In this document: positions 1 to 9,233 of the stretch, piece after piece
Layout of the letters: every line of letters starts with the position of its first letter
How positions within the stretch are numbered: position 1 is the stretch's first letter
Assembly: GCF_011602085.1 (NCBI RefSeq)
Contig: NZ_JAAONY010000002.1
Location: 1,612,001-1,676,000 of the forward strand
Length of the DNA: 64,000 bases
Origin: Pseudoteredinibacter isoporae
GTDB lineage: Bacteria > Pseudomonadota > Gammaproteobacteria > Pseudomonadales > Cellvibrionaceae
Direction: 5' to 3'
Made by a program: the position numbers and the translations under genes
The notes under the pieces: model-generated
The model's database searches: none
Told to the model about the DNA's origin: nothing
The model's input: the letters and a program-made list of their open reading frames with translations, nothing else

Positions 1-153
1 CCGCCGCACTTGCCTTCGCCACATTTACCTTCTTTAGAAGCTTTCTTGTCGCCGCCGCACTTGCCTTCGCCGCACTTACCTTCTTTAGAAGCTTTTTTGT
101 CGCCGCCGCACTTGCCTTCGCCGCACTTACCTTCTTTATCACCCTTTTTCTCG
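1..153 (-). repeat. 51-bp tandem repeat inside the EGKCG-coding region
   Basis: Three consecutive 51-bp units (1-51, 52-102, 103-153) each encode EGKCGEGKCG plus a seven-residue lysine-rich spacer. The first two units differ at only a few positions and the third diverges in the spacer. This is recent in-frame expansion of the modified core, so repeat number may vary between strains. Confidence 0.85.
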
Positions 154-332
154 CCACATTTGCCTTCACCGCACTTGCCTTCCTGGTCGGCTGCTGCCAA
201 CTGGTAGCCACTGCTCAATTCAGTTGCGGCAAATGGGTTTTCACTCGCTGCCATGGTGCTCATGGAAGCAGATGCTAACATTGCCGCACCAACAGCCGCT
301 GCGATAGGAGTCATTGTAGTTTTTTTAGACAT
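1..332 (-). CDS. hvfA: HvfA-like Cys-rich RiPP precursor (bufferin type), 3' end off window
   Basis: The visible 110 residues start with MSKKTTMTPIAAAVGAAMLA, a hydrophobic signal-peptide-like segment. A linker reading NPFAATELSSGYQLAAADQ follows, then eight EGKCG pentapeptides arranged as four tandem pairs, the last pairs separated by GDKKASK. A conserved NPF..TELSSGY linker followed by EGKCG repeats is what I know from HvfA/bufferin precursors. In that family a DUF692 enzyme (HvfB) with partner HvfC converts the Cys of EGKCG into oxazolone and thioamide groups that bind copper in the periplasm. The start is set by an AGAGGA ribosome site at 342-347. The gene runs off the left edge, so the expected modifying genes would lie beyond it and cannot be seen. 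Family assignment is strong; copper binding is inferred from the family. Confidence 0.88.
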   Translation of the reverse strand, partial: MSKKTTMTPIAAAVGAAMLASASMSTMAASENPFAATELSSGYQLAAADQEGKCGEGKCGEKKGDKEGKCGEGKCGGDKKASKEGKCGEGKCGGDKKASKEGKCGEGKCG

Positions 333-757
333 ATTTCATTTCCTCTGTTATGCGTAGTACTTACTGTCTAGTACTGTTATGCGACAAGCCGCATGTGATT
401 GAAATTACACATCATTACTGGATAAAACAGCCCTGAAAGAGTAGAACAAATCCAGCATAAGTAAAAGCTTTTACAACGCCAAGTGACTTTATAACGACTT
501 GAACTGCATTGCGATTGCAAAAACTTGCGATGTGAGAATTATGACTCAGTGCGGAGCGGGAAGTTGTCACAGTTTTATAACGTTGCACTAACGAATAGGG
601 GAAAAACCCCTAACAAAGGCAGTCTATTTAAGAAAGTTCTTGTGAGGCCTCACTTTCAGGCGTCGATTAGAGCAAAAACCGGAGCAAGTGACACCCAATT
701 CACTAAAAACATAAAGTGACAAAACTTAGGCAAACCCACAGATAGTGGGGCTCAAGG
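333..757. promoter_or_regulatory. Intergenic region upstream of hvfA with repeat elements
   Basis: This 425-bp gap holds no convincing gene. Within it are two direct copies of TAGTACT at 355-361 and 369-375 (14-bp period), an inverted repeat ATGCG-N6-CGCAT at 379-394, and a perfect 14-bp palindrome GTAAAAGCTTTTAC at 461-474. All lie upstream of the leftward hvfA start and could be operators. A CCCAC/GTGGG hairpin at 735-749 just past the hrpA stop is a weak terminator candidate. No confident -35/-10 pair was found. Confidence 0.4.
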
Positions 758-3700
758 CTACTGGGTAACCTCAAGCCACAGTTTATTCAGGCGCTTGGCC
801 GAGACGGGTACGCGAGTCTTCAAACTTTGCGCAAACAGGGAGATACGCAACTCTTCGAACAACCAACGATATTCCTGCCATTGCTGATCCTGACCGTACA
901 TGGCCGTGCCCAGTTTCTCCAGTCGCTCCTGATGTTGCTGCCAAAGCGGCTGCAATTCAGCGATATGCATACGATCACGTTGGACATTCAAGGGCGCTTT
1001 TTCCAGTCGCAGACTCATCGCCTTCAAATAACGCAGATAATCACCCATACGCTCCGCTCCATGCAGGTACAGGCAACCCGGATAAAACAAACCACCCAGT
1101 TGCTCATTGATATCGGCCGTTACGTAGGCCATGGTCAGCTGGGATTTGTGCTGTTTGAGGGTCTTTTTGACATCGACCAACGCCTTTAACACTCGCTCCA
1201 GCAAATGGGCGAGTTCATTGGTTTTATCGGTCAGTTGGGATTCTGCCTCGTTCAACCAGGAATTGAAGGCCTCTTCCTGCCTCGGCAATTCGGCTGGCAG
1301 CAGTTCGGCAAGCGCACTGAGCAAGAGATCATCAATCACCGCATCGCGAGAGCCCATATTGGCAACACTCAAACCGATATCTTTACCCTGCTTCAGAGTG
1401 TTCTTGTGCAGATATTTCACAGTGCTCGACATATTGAGCAACGCCAGGCGCAGGATGCCTTTGCGGCTCAGAACTTCAGCCTCCACAGGGTTATCTTGCA
1501 GGCGCAAAGCGGTTTCCTTGCCTTCATCGACCAACGCAGGATAAGCACGAATGCTGACACCCGCGCGCTTCAGATCGCAGCTTTTGGCCAATTCACCGAA
1601 ATCCCACTGCTGGATTGAATCACGCTCGATACTGCTGCCGGCATCCGCCAAACGCTCCTGTACTTGGCCTTTGTAACGCTCGCGCAATTCAAGCAAGTCA
1701 CGTCCCTGCTCGATCAGCTTGCCGCGCTCATCCTCGACTTTGATGTTGAGGCGGTAATAGGCATCCAAGGCGGCGCTGTTCCAGTCATCTTTTGGAACCT
1801 CCACTGCGGTATGGCGTTTCAGCTGTTCACCCAAAACATCGCTCAGAGGACGATTCTGAGGCTCCATGCCCATCAAGGCTTTATCAACAAAATTGGGCAC
1901 TGGAACGAAATGTTTACGCATGGCTTTCGGCAAGTTTTTTACCAAAGCAATACATTTCTCACGCAACAAACCGGGTACCAACCAATCCAGACGCGCTTCC
2001 GGCACCAGATGCAGGGCACCCACAGGTACGTGCAAGCTCACGCCATCGTCAGGCGCCTTGGGATCAAAATGGTACGTCAGCAGAAAGCCCATGCCTTCCC
2101 AGTTCAGCTCATCGGGGAATTGCGCTTCGGTAATGCCTTCGGCGCTGTGCCTCATGATACTTTCACGAACCAGGAACAGGCATTCCGGTTGCTCGTTTTC
2201 AATGCCTTTTCGCCAATGTTCAAAGCCGGCCAGATTAACCACCGACGCGGGAATGCGCTGCTGGTAAAAATCGTAGATGACCTCATCATCCACCAGCAGA
2301 TCCCGTCGACGACTTTTGGCTTCCAGCTCGTGCAATTCGCCGATCAAACGTTGATTGTGCTGATAGAATTTGGCTTTCTGCCCCTGAGCTTTTCGGTTTT
2401 GGGGATACTTACCTTCGACCAGTGCTTCGCGAATAAAAATATCGCGACTGAGTTTGGGATCAATCTGGCTGTAATTGACTCGCTGCTTCTCAACCAATAC
2501 CAGGCCATACAAGCTGACCTTTTCGAAGGCCATAACCTGGCCACTGCGTCCGGCATAATGAGGCTCGGAATGACTGCGTTTCACCAGATGTTTCGCTGCG
2601 GCCAACACCCACTCGGGCTCAATTTTGGCGACTGTGTGGGCAAACAGCTGGGAGGTCTCAATCAGCTCAGCGGCGAGCAACCATTTCGGACGTTTTTTGT
2701 ATTGCCCCGAGCCTGGAAAAATACTGAATCGACGATTTCGAGCACCAAGATAGGTACGCTCTTCATCGTGAAAACCGACGCGCCCGAGCAAACCACTGAT
2801 CAATGCGCGATGGACATTTTCATAGCTCGCGGCCTGTTCACCATTACTCTTGAGCTTTAAATCTTTCACTGCTAAGCGCAGTTGATGATGAATATCTCGC
2901 CACTCACGCAATCTCAAGTAGGAAAGAAACTCTTTTTTACACTGCTTTCGCCATTGGTTCTGTGACAATTCCTGTCGTTGCTCTTCCGCGTACTTCCAGA
3001 GATTTATCAAACTGATAAAATCAGAATGTTCATCGGCAAATCTGCGGTGTTTTTCATCGGACTGCTGTTTTTTTTCTGCCGGGCGCTCACGGGGATCCTG
3101 AATAGACAAAGCACTGACGATGATCAGTACTTCTTCCAGGCAGTCCAAATTACCTGCCGCTAACACCATTCGAGCAAGACTCGGATCGACATTCAGCTTG
3201 GCAATCTGCCGCCCCATTGGGTTCAGTTTGCCCTTGCCATCTATGGCCTGCAATTCCTGCAGAAGTTTAAAGCCGTCGTTGATCAGTCGTGAGTCGGGCT
3301 TGTCCACAAATGGGAAATGTCGGACATCACCGATACGCATTTGCAACATCTGCAAGATAACGGCGGCAAGATTCGTTCGCAGAATTTCAGCATCGGTAAA
3401 CTCCGGACGCGCCAGAAAATCCTCTTCGCTGTACAGACGAATACACAAACCTTCACTGACACGACCACATCGCCCTTTGCGCTGATTGGCACTGGCCTGG
3501 GAAACCGCTTCAATAGGCAGGCGCTGCACTTTGGTTTTGTAGCTGTATCGAGAAACGCGAGCCGTTCCAGGATCAATCACATAACGAATGCCCGGCACGG
3601 TAATCGACGTTTCAGCCACATTCGTGGCCAGCACAATTCGACGGCCTTTATGGTTTTGAAAAACCTTGTTTTGTTCAGCCAGGCTCAAGCGTGCGTATAA

Positions 3701-4690
3701 GGGCAAGACATCAAAATGGGGAATGTTGGCTTTGCGAATCGCCAGAGCGGCTTCTCGAATCTCGCGCTCACCGCTCATAAATACCAGGATATCCCCACCG
3801 CGCTTTTCGCCACTTCGCTCTATGGCCTGAATCTCTTCAATGGCTTCAATAATCGCGCTGTTTAAATCCAGGTCATCCACTTCCCGCTCGCCCATCGGGC
3901 GATACAAAACCTCCACCGGGAAAGTCCGGCCAGACACTTCGATCACGGGGGCTTCATTAAAGTGCTTGCTGAACCTCTCAACATCAATGGTCGCCGAGGT
4001 AATAATAACTTTCAGGTCCGGCCGTTTCGGTAAAATGGTTTTGATATAACCGAGCAGGAAATCAATATTGAGGCTGCGTTCATGGGCTTCATCAATAATC
4101 AGCGTATCGTATTTATTCAAAAAGCGATCATGTTGGATTTCGGCAAGCAAAATACCATCGGTCATCAGCTTGATGTAGGTTTCAGGGCCGGAGTGATCAT
4201 TAAAGCGCACCTGATAACCCACTTTGTCACCCAGCGGGGTATGAAGCTCTTCAGCGATTCGATTCGCCACCGTACGCGCGGCGATTCGGCGGGGTTGAGT
4301 GTGGCCAATCAGACCCTTCACACCACGACCTAATTCGAGACAGATTTTAGGCAGTTGCGTGGTTTTACCAGAGCCGGTTTCACCGGCAATCACCACGACT
4401 TGGTGCTCAGCAATGGCCTTGGCGATATCGGCGCGCTTCTCGGCAATGGGCAGGTTTTCAGGAAATTCAATCGTAGGCACCGCGTCCTGACGTCGTTGAC
4501 GTAATTCACAGGAAGCGAGCACGGCCTTCTGCAGTTTTTCCAGCCCCTGATCAATTGCTTTACCTTCGCCCAGGCGGGACTGTAAATCACGCAACTGCCG
4601 ACGCAGGCGGTGCACATCACGCCCCATGGTATTAGGAAGCTGTTCAAAAAGGGATTGCAGCTCAGGATTCTGGCTGGGGGACTGACTCAT
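758..4690 (-). CDS. hrpA: ATP-dependent RNA helicase HrpA
   Basis: This is a DEAH-box RNA helicase of 1310 residues, close to the roughly 1300 of the E. coli protein. Walker A GETGSGKTTQ lies near residue 103, followed by the DEAH motif in IIDEAHERS, then TSAT and the QRKGRCGR motif VI. The helicase core is followed by the HA2/OB region and the long C-terminal DUF3418-type extension. HrpA acts on mRNA and on stalled ribosomes. An upstream in-frame start at 4762 is possible, but a TATACT -10-like box at 4713-4718 lies between it and the ATG at 4690. The downstream start is therefore preferred, although no strong ribosome site precedes it and the leader would be short. No operon partner is evident; the TonB receptor upstream on the same strand is 139 bp away. 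Confidence 0.95.
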   Translation of the reverse strand: MSQSPSQNPELQSLFEQLPNTMGRDVHRLRRQLRDLQSRLGEGKAIDQGLEKLQKAVLASCELRQRRQDAVPTIEFPENLPIAEKRADIAKAIAEHQVVVIAGETGSGKTTQLPKICLELGRGVKGLIGHTQPRRIAARTVANRIAEELHTPLGDKVGYQVRFNDHSGPETYIKLMTDGILLAEIQHDRFLNKYDTLIIDEAHERSLNIDFLLGYIKTILPKRPDLKVIITSATIDVERFSKHFNEAPVIEVSGRTFPVEVLYRPMGEREVDDLDLNSAIIEAIEEIQAIERSGEKRGGDILVFMSGEREIREAALAIRKANIPHFDVLPLYARLSLAEQNKVFQNHKGRRIVLATNVAETSITVPGIRYVIDPGTARVSRYSYKTKVQRLPIEAVSQASANQRKGRCGRVSEGLCIRLYSEEDFLARPEFTDAEILRTNLAAVILQMLQMRIGDVRHFPFVDKPDSRLINDGFKLLQELQAIDGKGKLNPMGRQIAKLNVDPSLARMVLAAGNLDCLEEVLIIVSALSIQDPRERPAEKKQQSDEKHRRFADEHSDFISLINLWKYAEEQRQELSQNQWRKQCKKEFLSYLRLREWRDIHHQLRLAVKDLKLKSNGEQAASYENVHRALISGLLGRVGFHDEERTYLGARNRRFSIFPGSGQYKKRPKWLLAAELIETSQLFAHTVAKIEPEWVLAAAKHLVKRSHSEPHYAGRSGQVMAFEKVSLYGLVLVEKQRVNYSQIDPKLSRDIFIREALVEGKYPQNRKAQGQKAKFYQHNQRLIGELHELEAKSRRRDLLVDDEVIYDFYQQRIPASVVNLAGFEHWRKGIENEQPECLFLVRESIMRHSAEGITEAQFPDELNWEGMGFLLTYHFDPKAPDDGVSLHVPVGALHLVPEARLDWLVPGLLREKCIALVKNLPKAMRKHFVPVPNFVDKALMGMEPQNRPLSDVLGEQLKRHTAVEVPKDDWNSAALDAYYRLNIKVEDERGKLIEQGRDLLELRERYKGQVQERLADAGSSIERDSIQQWDFGELAKSCDLKRAGVSIRAYPALVDEGKETALRLQDNPVEAEVLSRKGILRLALLNMSSTVKYLHKNTLKQGKDIGLSVANMGSRDAVIDDLLLSALAELLPAELPRQEEAFNSWLNEAESQLTDKTNELAHLLERVLKALVDVKKTLKQHKSQLTMAYVTADINEQLGGLFYPGCLYLHGAERMGDYLRYLKAMSLRLEKAPLNVQRDRMHIAELQPLWQQHQERLEKLGTAMYGQDQQWQEYRWLFEELRISLFAQSLKTRVPVSAKRLNKLWLEVTQ

Positions 4691-4829
4691 AGCGGAAACT
4701 GGCAAAACGGGAAGTATACTACAGCTGCGCCCGCCAGCGCAGCTTGATGACACAACCGCCAAGCGGGCTTAAGCGACCCTTCGCCCGCAAAATTTGGTTG
4801 TTTAACGTTGAATTTTTACGAGCCGATGT

Positions 4830-6959
4830 CTACCAGCTGTAAGCCGCGCTCAAATACAAACCGCGCCCCTGCCCGACAAAGTAACGGTAGTTACCAAAAG
4901 CAAAATCTGCGCGCTCAGCATAATCACGATCAGTCAGATTCGTCATACGAGCCGCCAGTCGCCAACTGTCCCGCTGCCAGGCAAGACGCAAGTTCAGCAA
5001 AGAATGACCGCTATATTTATGGAGATTTTGAGGGTCCAGATAATAATCCCCCAAATAATGCCATTCCAACTCCGCCAACAACTGCTCATTGGCCTGCCAG
5101 CGCAAGCGGGTGTTCGCCTGCAAGTTAGGTGCGGTGTCGATATCATTGCCATCGATATCGCCCAGGCTGGGATCCGGGTTATTGTCGTAAAGATGTTCGG
5201 CCCAACTTGCAGCAACCGCCAATTGCCATTGTTCACTCAATGCATAATTGGCGTCCAACTCGATACCACGATGTTTGGTTTCACCCTCATCAATGTAAAA
5301 ACCGTCGCCATCGCGGAAAATAAAATCGTCTTTCTGCATGGCGAACGCAGCAAGCTGCACGCTCATTTGCTCAGAGAAGTATCGCAGGCCCAATTCCAGA
5401 TTTTGCAGGGATTCGGAATCCAGATCGGCTTGGATCTGACCTTTTTGCAATCGATACAACTCCGAATTTTGCGGTGCACGAAAGCTGTTTGCCAAGCGCA
5501 CATAAGCGCTGAGCTGCTCGGTGAAATTCTGCTGTAAACCCAACTGATAACTGACATTGTCAAAGCTGTCTTCTCGGTCCGCCGGACGAGCATGGCGACA
5601 GGTTCTGACGTTGCCAAACAACGTACAAGGTGTGCCATCAACCTTTAAGGTGCCGTCGGTTGTGCGGTTATCATAATCGTATTCCAGACGCTCATAACGC
5701 AAACCGGCATCCAGCAAAGTCGATTCACTTAACTGCAAACGCCACTGGCTGAACAGCGCCAACATATTACTGTCGACTTGATAATCATAATGCAGGCCCG
5801 CTGGAATAGTGGCTCGCAAAAAGGCGCTGGGGCTGTCGGTTTCGTTTTCCTGAAACTCTCGCAACTCCATATCCGCCACTTCCAGTTCAGCTCCCAAGGT
5901 CCATTCGAGCGAATCGCTCAACGATTGGCGCCACTTGCCTTGTAAACCAAAGCTGCTTTGTTCATTTTCTTCCAAAGCTTGCCCGGGTAAAAAATGCTGA
6001 ATGAATTCCATCTCACTGTGACGTGCATAAGGTGTGATGCTGAGGCTCGCATCTTCCCCGAATTCTCGACGCCACTCACTGCTCAAACGCCATGAACTGG
6101 CATCACGATACGCTTCGGGGTTGGGGTTGCTGCGCTTTAATGCAGGATTTTTAAAACTGTCTTTACCCAAAATAAACCCGGCAGTCTCTTGATTCAAATT
6201 ACTCGCCGAAAACAGGGTTTTGGAAGACCATTGCTCCCCGGAAAAATCGTGTCGTAATGCCAACTTTTGCTGATCATAACCGGAGTCATCTTTATAGCCG
6301 CCGTCATGGCTGCCGCTAAAACGCAACTCGGTGGCGTGCTGGTCAGATTTGTGCCCAATGCGCAATTGGGCTCGACTGAAATCATCGGGGCCCGCTTCCA
6401 ATTTTATCTCTCCGCCCTGCCTGGGTTCAGGAGACAACACATTAATCACACCGTGCAAAGCATTGCCGCCGTAGTAAACCGTACCCGGACCTTTAATAAC
6501 TTCGATTGCGCCCGCTTGTTCGGTATTCAATTCAAACAGCTGGTTTACATTGCAAAAGCCACTGGGCCGACTGGCGATACCATCCTCCGCAATAAAGAAC
6601 TCTCCGCAACTTCCGGCTCCAGTTAATACCGGTGATCGAAGCGAGGTCAGTTGCTCCTGACCATTACCACGACTGATCCAGGCGCCAGGCACTCTCGCCA
6701 ACGCTTCGTTGAGATGCACGGCATCAATCAGTTTCAACTGCTCTTGATCAACCTGGCTCACCGTCAGAGGCAATTCTGAGACGGGGCGCGGTGTTTTTTC
6801 AGCCGTTACAATGATTTGCTCGATGTGCTCATTCTCGGCCTGAACCTGAGCAACAATCGCCAGAGATAAACCGGATAGCACAAAAACCCCTGAGGTTTTC
6901 AGTGTATTCAAAACGCGAGAACGTGAAAGAGAAAAAGGGTCTTTGCGAAATGTCGACAT
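4830..6959 (-). CDS. TonB-dependent outer membrane receptor, ligand unknown
   Basis: This 709-residue receptor has an N-terminal signal segment (FVLSGLSLAIVAQVQA), a TonB box-like stretch (EQIIVTAEK), and a plug domain of about 120 residues containing VIKGPGTVYYGGNALHGVINV. A 22-strand-type barrel follows, ending in an aromatic residue (LYLSAAYSW). The plug carries two cysteines (GSCGEFF and GFCNVNQ) and the barrel a further pair (GTPCTLFGNVRTCRHA), which could form disulfide-bound loops. The start at 6959 is chosen over 7040 because the upstream extension is not signal-like. A Fur-box-like sequence (13 of 19 positions by my alignment) and an inverted repeat lie directly upstream, suggesting metal regulation. 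The substrate (siderophore, haem, cobalamin or other) cannot be named from sequence. Confidence 0.9.
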   Translation of the reverse strand: MSTFRKDPFSLSRSRVLNTLKTSGVFVLSGLSLAIVAQVQAENEHIEQIIVTAEKTPRPVSELPLTVSQVDQEQLKLIDAVHLNEALARVPGAWISRGNGQEQLTSLRSPVLTGAGSCGEFFIAEDGIASRPSGFCNVNQLFELNTEQAGAIEVIKGPGTVYYGGNALHGVINVLSPEPRQGGEIKLEAGPDDFSRAQLRIGHKSDQHATELRFSGSHDGGYKDDSGYDQQKLALRHDFSGEQWSSKTLFSASNLNQETAGFILGKDSFKNPALKRSNPNPEAYRDASSWRLSSEWRREFGEDASLSITPYARHSEMEFIQHFLPGQALEENEQSSFGLQGKWRQSLSDSLEWTLGAELEVADMELREFQENETDSPSAFLRATIPAGLHYDYQVDSNMLALFSQWRLQLSESTLLDAGLRYERLEYDYDNRTTDGTLKVDGTPCTLFGNVRTCRHARPADREDSFDNVSYQLGLQQNFTEQLSAYVRLANSFRAPQNSELYRLQKGQIQADLDSESLQNLELGLRYFSEQMSVQLAAFAMQKDDFIFRDGDGFYIDEGETKHRGIELDANYALSEQWQLAVAASWAEHLYDNNPDPSLGDIDGNDIDTAPNLQANTRLRWQANEQLLAELEWHYLGDYYLDPQNLHKYSGHSLLNLRLAWQRDSWRLAARMTNLTDRDYAERADFAFGNYRYFVGQGRGLYLSAAYSW

Positions 6960-6974
6960 AGTATTGGACTTAGT

Positions 6975-7020
6975 GTTGATGATTATTATATTGGCAGGAT
7001 TATTTGTATCCCCCTGCCAA
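6975..7020 (-). promoter_or_regulatory. Fur-box-like site and inverted repeat upstream of TonB receptor
   Basis: Read on the minus strand, 6993-6975 resembles the 19-bp Fur consensus (13 of 19 identities counted by hand). Overlapping its edge is a perfect 8-bp inverted repeat, TTGGCAGG at 6991-6998 and CCTGCCAA at 7013-7020, separated by 14 bp. Either could be the operator; no binding protein is known from the window. Confidence 0.4.
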
Positions 7021-7060
7021 CATGCAAGCCACAATAGCAATCAGGCGTATTTAGTCAAAT

Positions 7061-8263
7061 TTATAATTGGACATGAACCGCACGACTGGCGCGCAGCGCT
7101 TTCTCAACCGCCGACTCGGTATCCTTATCGCGAGCAAGGGCAACACCCATCCGGCGCTGACCGACAACCTCTGGCTTACCGAATAAACGAAAATCCGTTC
7201 CCGGCTCGGCCAGCGCCTGCTGCAGATTATGGAAGCGGCAATTTCGGGATTCACCTTCAACCAGCAATACCGCTGACGCCGATGGTCCGTAAAACTCGAT
7301 GTCCGGAATCGGTAAACCCAGAATTGCCCGGGCGTGCAAGGCAAATTCAGACAGGTTCTGAGAGATCAAGGTCACCATACCGGTATCGTGAGGGCGCGGA
7401 GACACTTCACTGAAATAAACCTCATCGCCTTTAATAAACAGTTCAACACCAAAGATTCCCCAACCACCCAGAGCATCGGTGACCGCAGCAGCAACTTGCT
7501 TGGAGGCTGTGAGCGCCGCTTCCGACATTTGCTGGGGCTGCCAGGATTCGCGGTAATCGCCTCCTTCCTGTCGATGACCGATAGCGGGACAAAAACTGGT
7601 ACCGCCACGATGACGCACGGTCAGCAAGGTAATCTCGTAATCAAAATCCACAAAGCCTTCCACGATGACACGACCCGCTCCAGCACGCCCACCTTCTTGG
7701 GCATAATCCCAAGCCGGGACAATATCGGCCTCTGTTTTCAGCAAGCTCTGGCCCTTACCAGAGGAACTCATGATCGGTTTCACTACACAGGGCAAACCGA
7801 TTTCCTGAACCGCCGCCTGATAGGATTCCAGAGTATCGGCAAATCGAAAATCAGATGTTGGCAAACCCAGAGTTTCGGCCGCCAATCGGCGAATGCCTTC
7901 GCGATTCATCGTGAGCTGAGCCGCTTTGGCGGTAGGCACCACCGTAAATCCTTCGTTCTCCAGCTCCACCAATGTGTCAGTGGCGATGGCTTCAATTTCA
8001 GGGACAATATAATCCGGTTTTTCGAGTTCGATAACGCGACGCAGTTCAGCATCATCCAACATGGAAAAGCAATGGCTGCGATCGGCCACCTGCATGGCAG
8101 GCGCGTTGGGGTAGCGATCACAGGCGATGACCTCACAACCCAGGCGTTGCAATTCAATCGCAACTTCCTTTCCCAATTCACCACTGCCGCACAACAAAAC
8201 TTTGGTGGCCGCGCTGGAAAACGGCGTGCCGAAAACCGTAGCACTTTGATTCGTCGAACTCAT
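7061..8263 (-). CDS. purT: Formate-dependent GAR transformylase PurT
   Basis: The 400-residue protein is an ATP-grasp enzyme of purine synthesis that uses formate and ATP to formylate glycinamide ribonucleotide. This replaces the folate-dependent PurN step. It opens with [21 protein letters not shown], carries the glycine loop [12 protein letters not shown], and the metal-binding stretch [27 protein letters not shown]. All are typical of PurT and the length matches the family. The start has a GGGGA ribosome site. It is the last gene of a leftward trio with a DUF1289 protein (24-bp gap) and a gamma-carbonic-anhydrase-like protein. The other purine gene in the window, purC, is 7 kb away on the opposite strand. 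Confidence 0.96.
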   Translation of the reverse strand: MSSTNQSATVFGTPFSSAATKVLLCGSGELGKEVAIELQRLGCEVIACDRYPNAPAMQVADRSHCFSMLDDAELRRVIELEKPDYIVPEIEAIATDTLVELENEGFTVVPTAKAAQLTMNREGIRRLAAETLGLPTSDFRFADTLESYQAAVQEIGLPCVVKPIMSSSGKGQSLLKTEADIVPAWDYAQEGGRAGAGRVIVEGFVDFDYEITLLTVRHRGGTSFCPAIGHRQEGGDYRESWQPQQMSEAALTASKQVAAAVTDALGGWGIFGVELFIKGDEVYFSEVSPRPHDTGMVTLISQNLSEFALHARAILGLPIPDIEFYGPSASAVLLVEGESRNCRFHNLQQALAEPGTDFRLFGKPEVVGQRRMGVALARDKDTESAVEKALRASRAVHVQL

Positions 8264-8287
8264 AAATGTCCCCGGGGAAATAACAAC

Positions 8288-8491
8288 TTATAAAAATGGA
8301 TTGAGCTTTTTGGCGCGCTCTTGCATAGCCTCATAGACGGCGCGCTTCTGGTCATTGTTGTAAGCACCCCAGCGACTGATTTCCTCGCCACTGCGGTAGC
8401 AACCGACACAGATATCCTCATCATTCAGCACACAGATGGAAACACAAGGGGAAGGTAATGGCGTTTCCGTTTCACTGATAATGTTAACCAT
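8288..8491 (-). CDS. DUF1289 small cysteine-rich protein
   Basis: This 67-residue protein carries four cysteines in the pattern PCVSICVLNDEDICVGCYRS, then GEEISRWGAYNNDQK. That is the signature of the DUF1289 family, which is presumed to bind a metal and has no proven function. Its ATG shares one base with the stop of the upstream carbonic-anhydrase-like gene (TGATG), so the two are translationally coupled. purT follows 24 bp downstream, making a three-gene operon. The family is recognised with confidence; function is not assigned. Confidence 0.88.
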   Translation of the reverse strand: MVNIISETETPLPSPCVSICVLNDEDICVGCYRSGEEISRWGAYNNDQKRAVYEAMQERAKKLNPFL

Positions 8492-9015
8492 CAGTCAATC
8501 GGCTCCAACTGTTCATTAAAACGCTCCAGATTATCCACATAAACCTGTGCATTGAGCTTCAGGAATTCTGCGGTTGCATCATCAATTTGCTTAACTACTT
8601 TCGCCGGAGAACCCAGCACCATGGAGTTGTCCGGAATTTCTGTACCCTCGGTCACCAAAGCATTTGCACCAATGATGCAGTTTTTGCCGATAACCACTCG
8701 GTTGAGTACTACGGCACCAATGCCAATCAGGCTGTTATCGCCGACCTCACATCCATGGAGCATCACATTGTGACCCACAATAACACCCTTGCCCAAGGTC
8801 AGCTTTACGCCCGGGTCAGTGTGCAAAACCGCGCCATCCTGAACATTGCTGTTTTCACCAATGGTGATTGTGTCATTGTCACCACGCAGCACGGCGTTAA
8901 ACCAGATACTGCTGTTGTTTTCTAGAATCACATCACCAATGACATCGGCGCTGTCAGCAATAAAATGCTTCTCGCCGCGCAGTTGGGGGGCCTTATCGCC
9001 TAATCGATATTTCAT
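8491..9015 (-). CDS. Gamma-class carbonic anhydrase-like hexapeptide-repeat protein (YrdA/PaaY type)
   Basis: The 174-residue protein is built almost wholly of left-handed beta-helix hexapeptide repeats (VIGDVILENNSSIWFNAVLRGD, VGHNVMLHGCEVGDNSLIGIGAVVLNRV). It keeps the histidines of VGHNVMLHGCEVG that bind the metal in gamma-carbonic anhydrases. Homologues include YrdA and PaaY; some hydrate CO2 weakly and some are acyl or thioester hydrolases, so the reaction is uncertain. It is cytoplasmic by lack of a signal. It heads the operon with the DUF1289 protein and purT. No strong ribosome site is seen before the ATG. Confidence 0.9.
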   Translation of the reverse strand: MKYRLGDKAPQLRGEKHFIADSADVIGDVILENNSSIWFNAVLRGDNDTITIGENSNVQDGAVLHTDPGVKLTLGKGVIVGHNVMLHGCEVGDNSLIGIGAVVLNRVVIGKNCIIGANALVTEGTEIPDNSMVLGSPAKVVKQIDDATAEFLKLNAQVYVDNLERFNEQLEPID

Positions 9016-9233
9016 GGTTTTTTTATCCGCTGCTTCAGGTCAATCACGGCTGCATTATGAGGCTTTCCACTTTCCAGCACCACAGATTGAGCATTTACTG
9101 AACAAATAACCATTATTCACTGATGAAAAATTGCCCATGGACGATCGCCAAAGGCTTCTTTAAGCTGCGACGGTTTGCCACAGCCCCACAAGAACACTGC
9201 TGTGATGTAATTTATAAAAACAAGGGGATAAGG

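Noticed and set aside
1-153. CRISPR-like or satellite repeat
   Set aside because: The 51-bp repeats are in frame and encode the EGKCG motifs; there are no unique spacers.
525-719. 64-residue plus-strand frame in the hvfA-hrpA gap
   Set aside because: No ribosome site and no recognisable family; an exported or regulatory peptide cannot be excluded but is not supported.
1664-2860. 398-residue plus-strand frame inside hrpA
   Set aside because: It is antisense to a conserved helicase region, has no recognisable domain, and reads as His/Gln/Phe-rich shadow composition.
7334-8293. 319-residue plus-strand frame opposite purT
   Set aside because: Mirror of a well-conserved gene; composition is shadow-like and no start signal is present.
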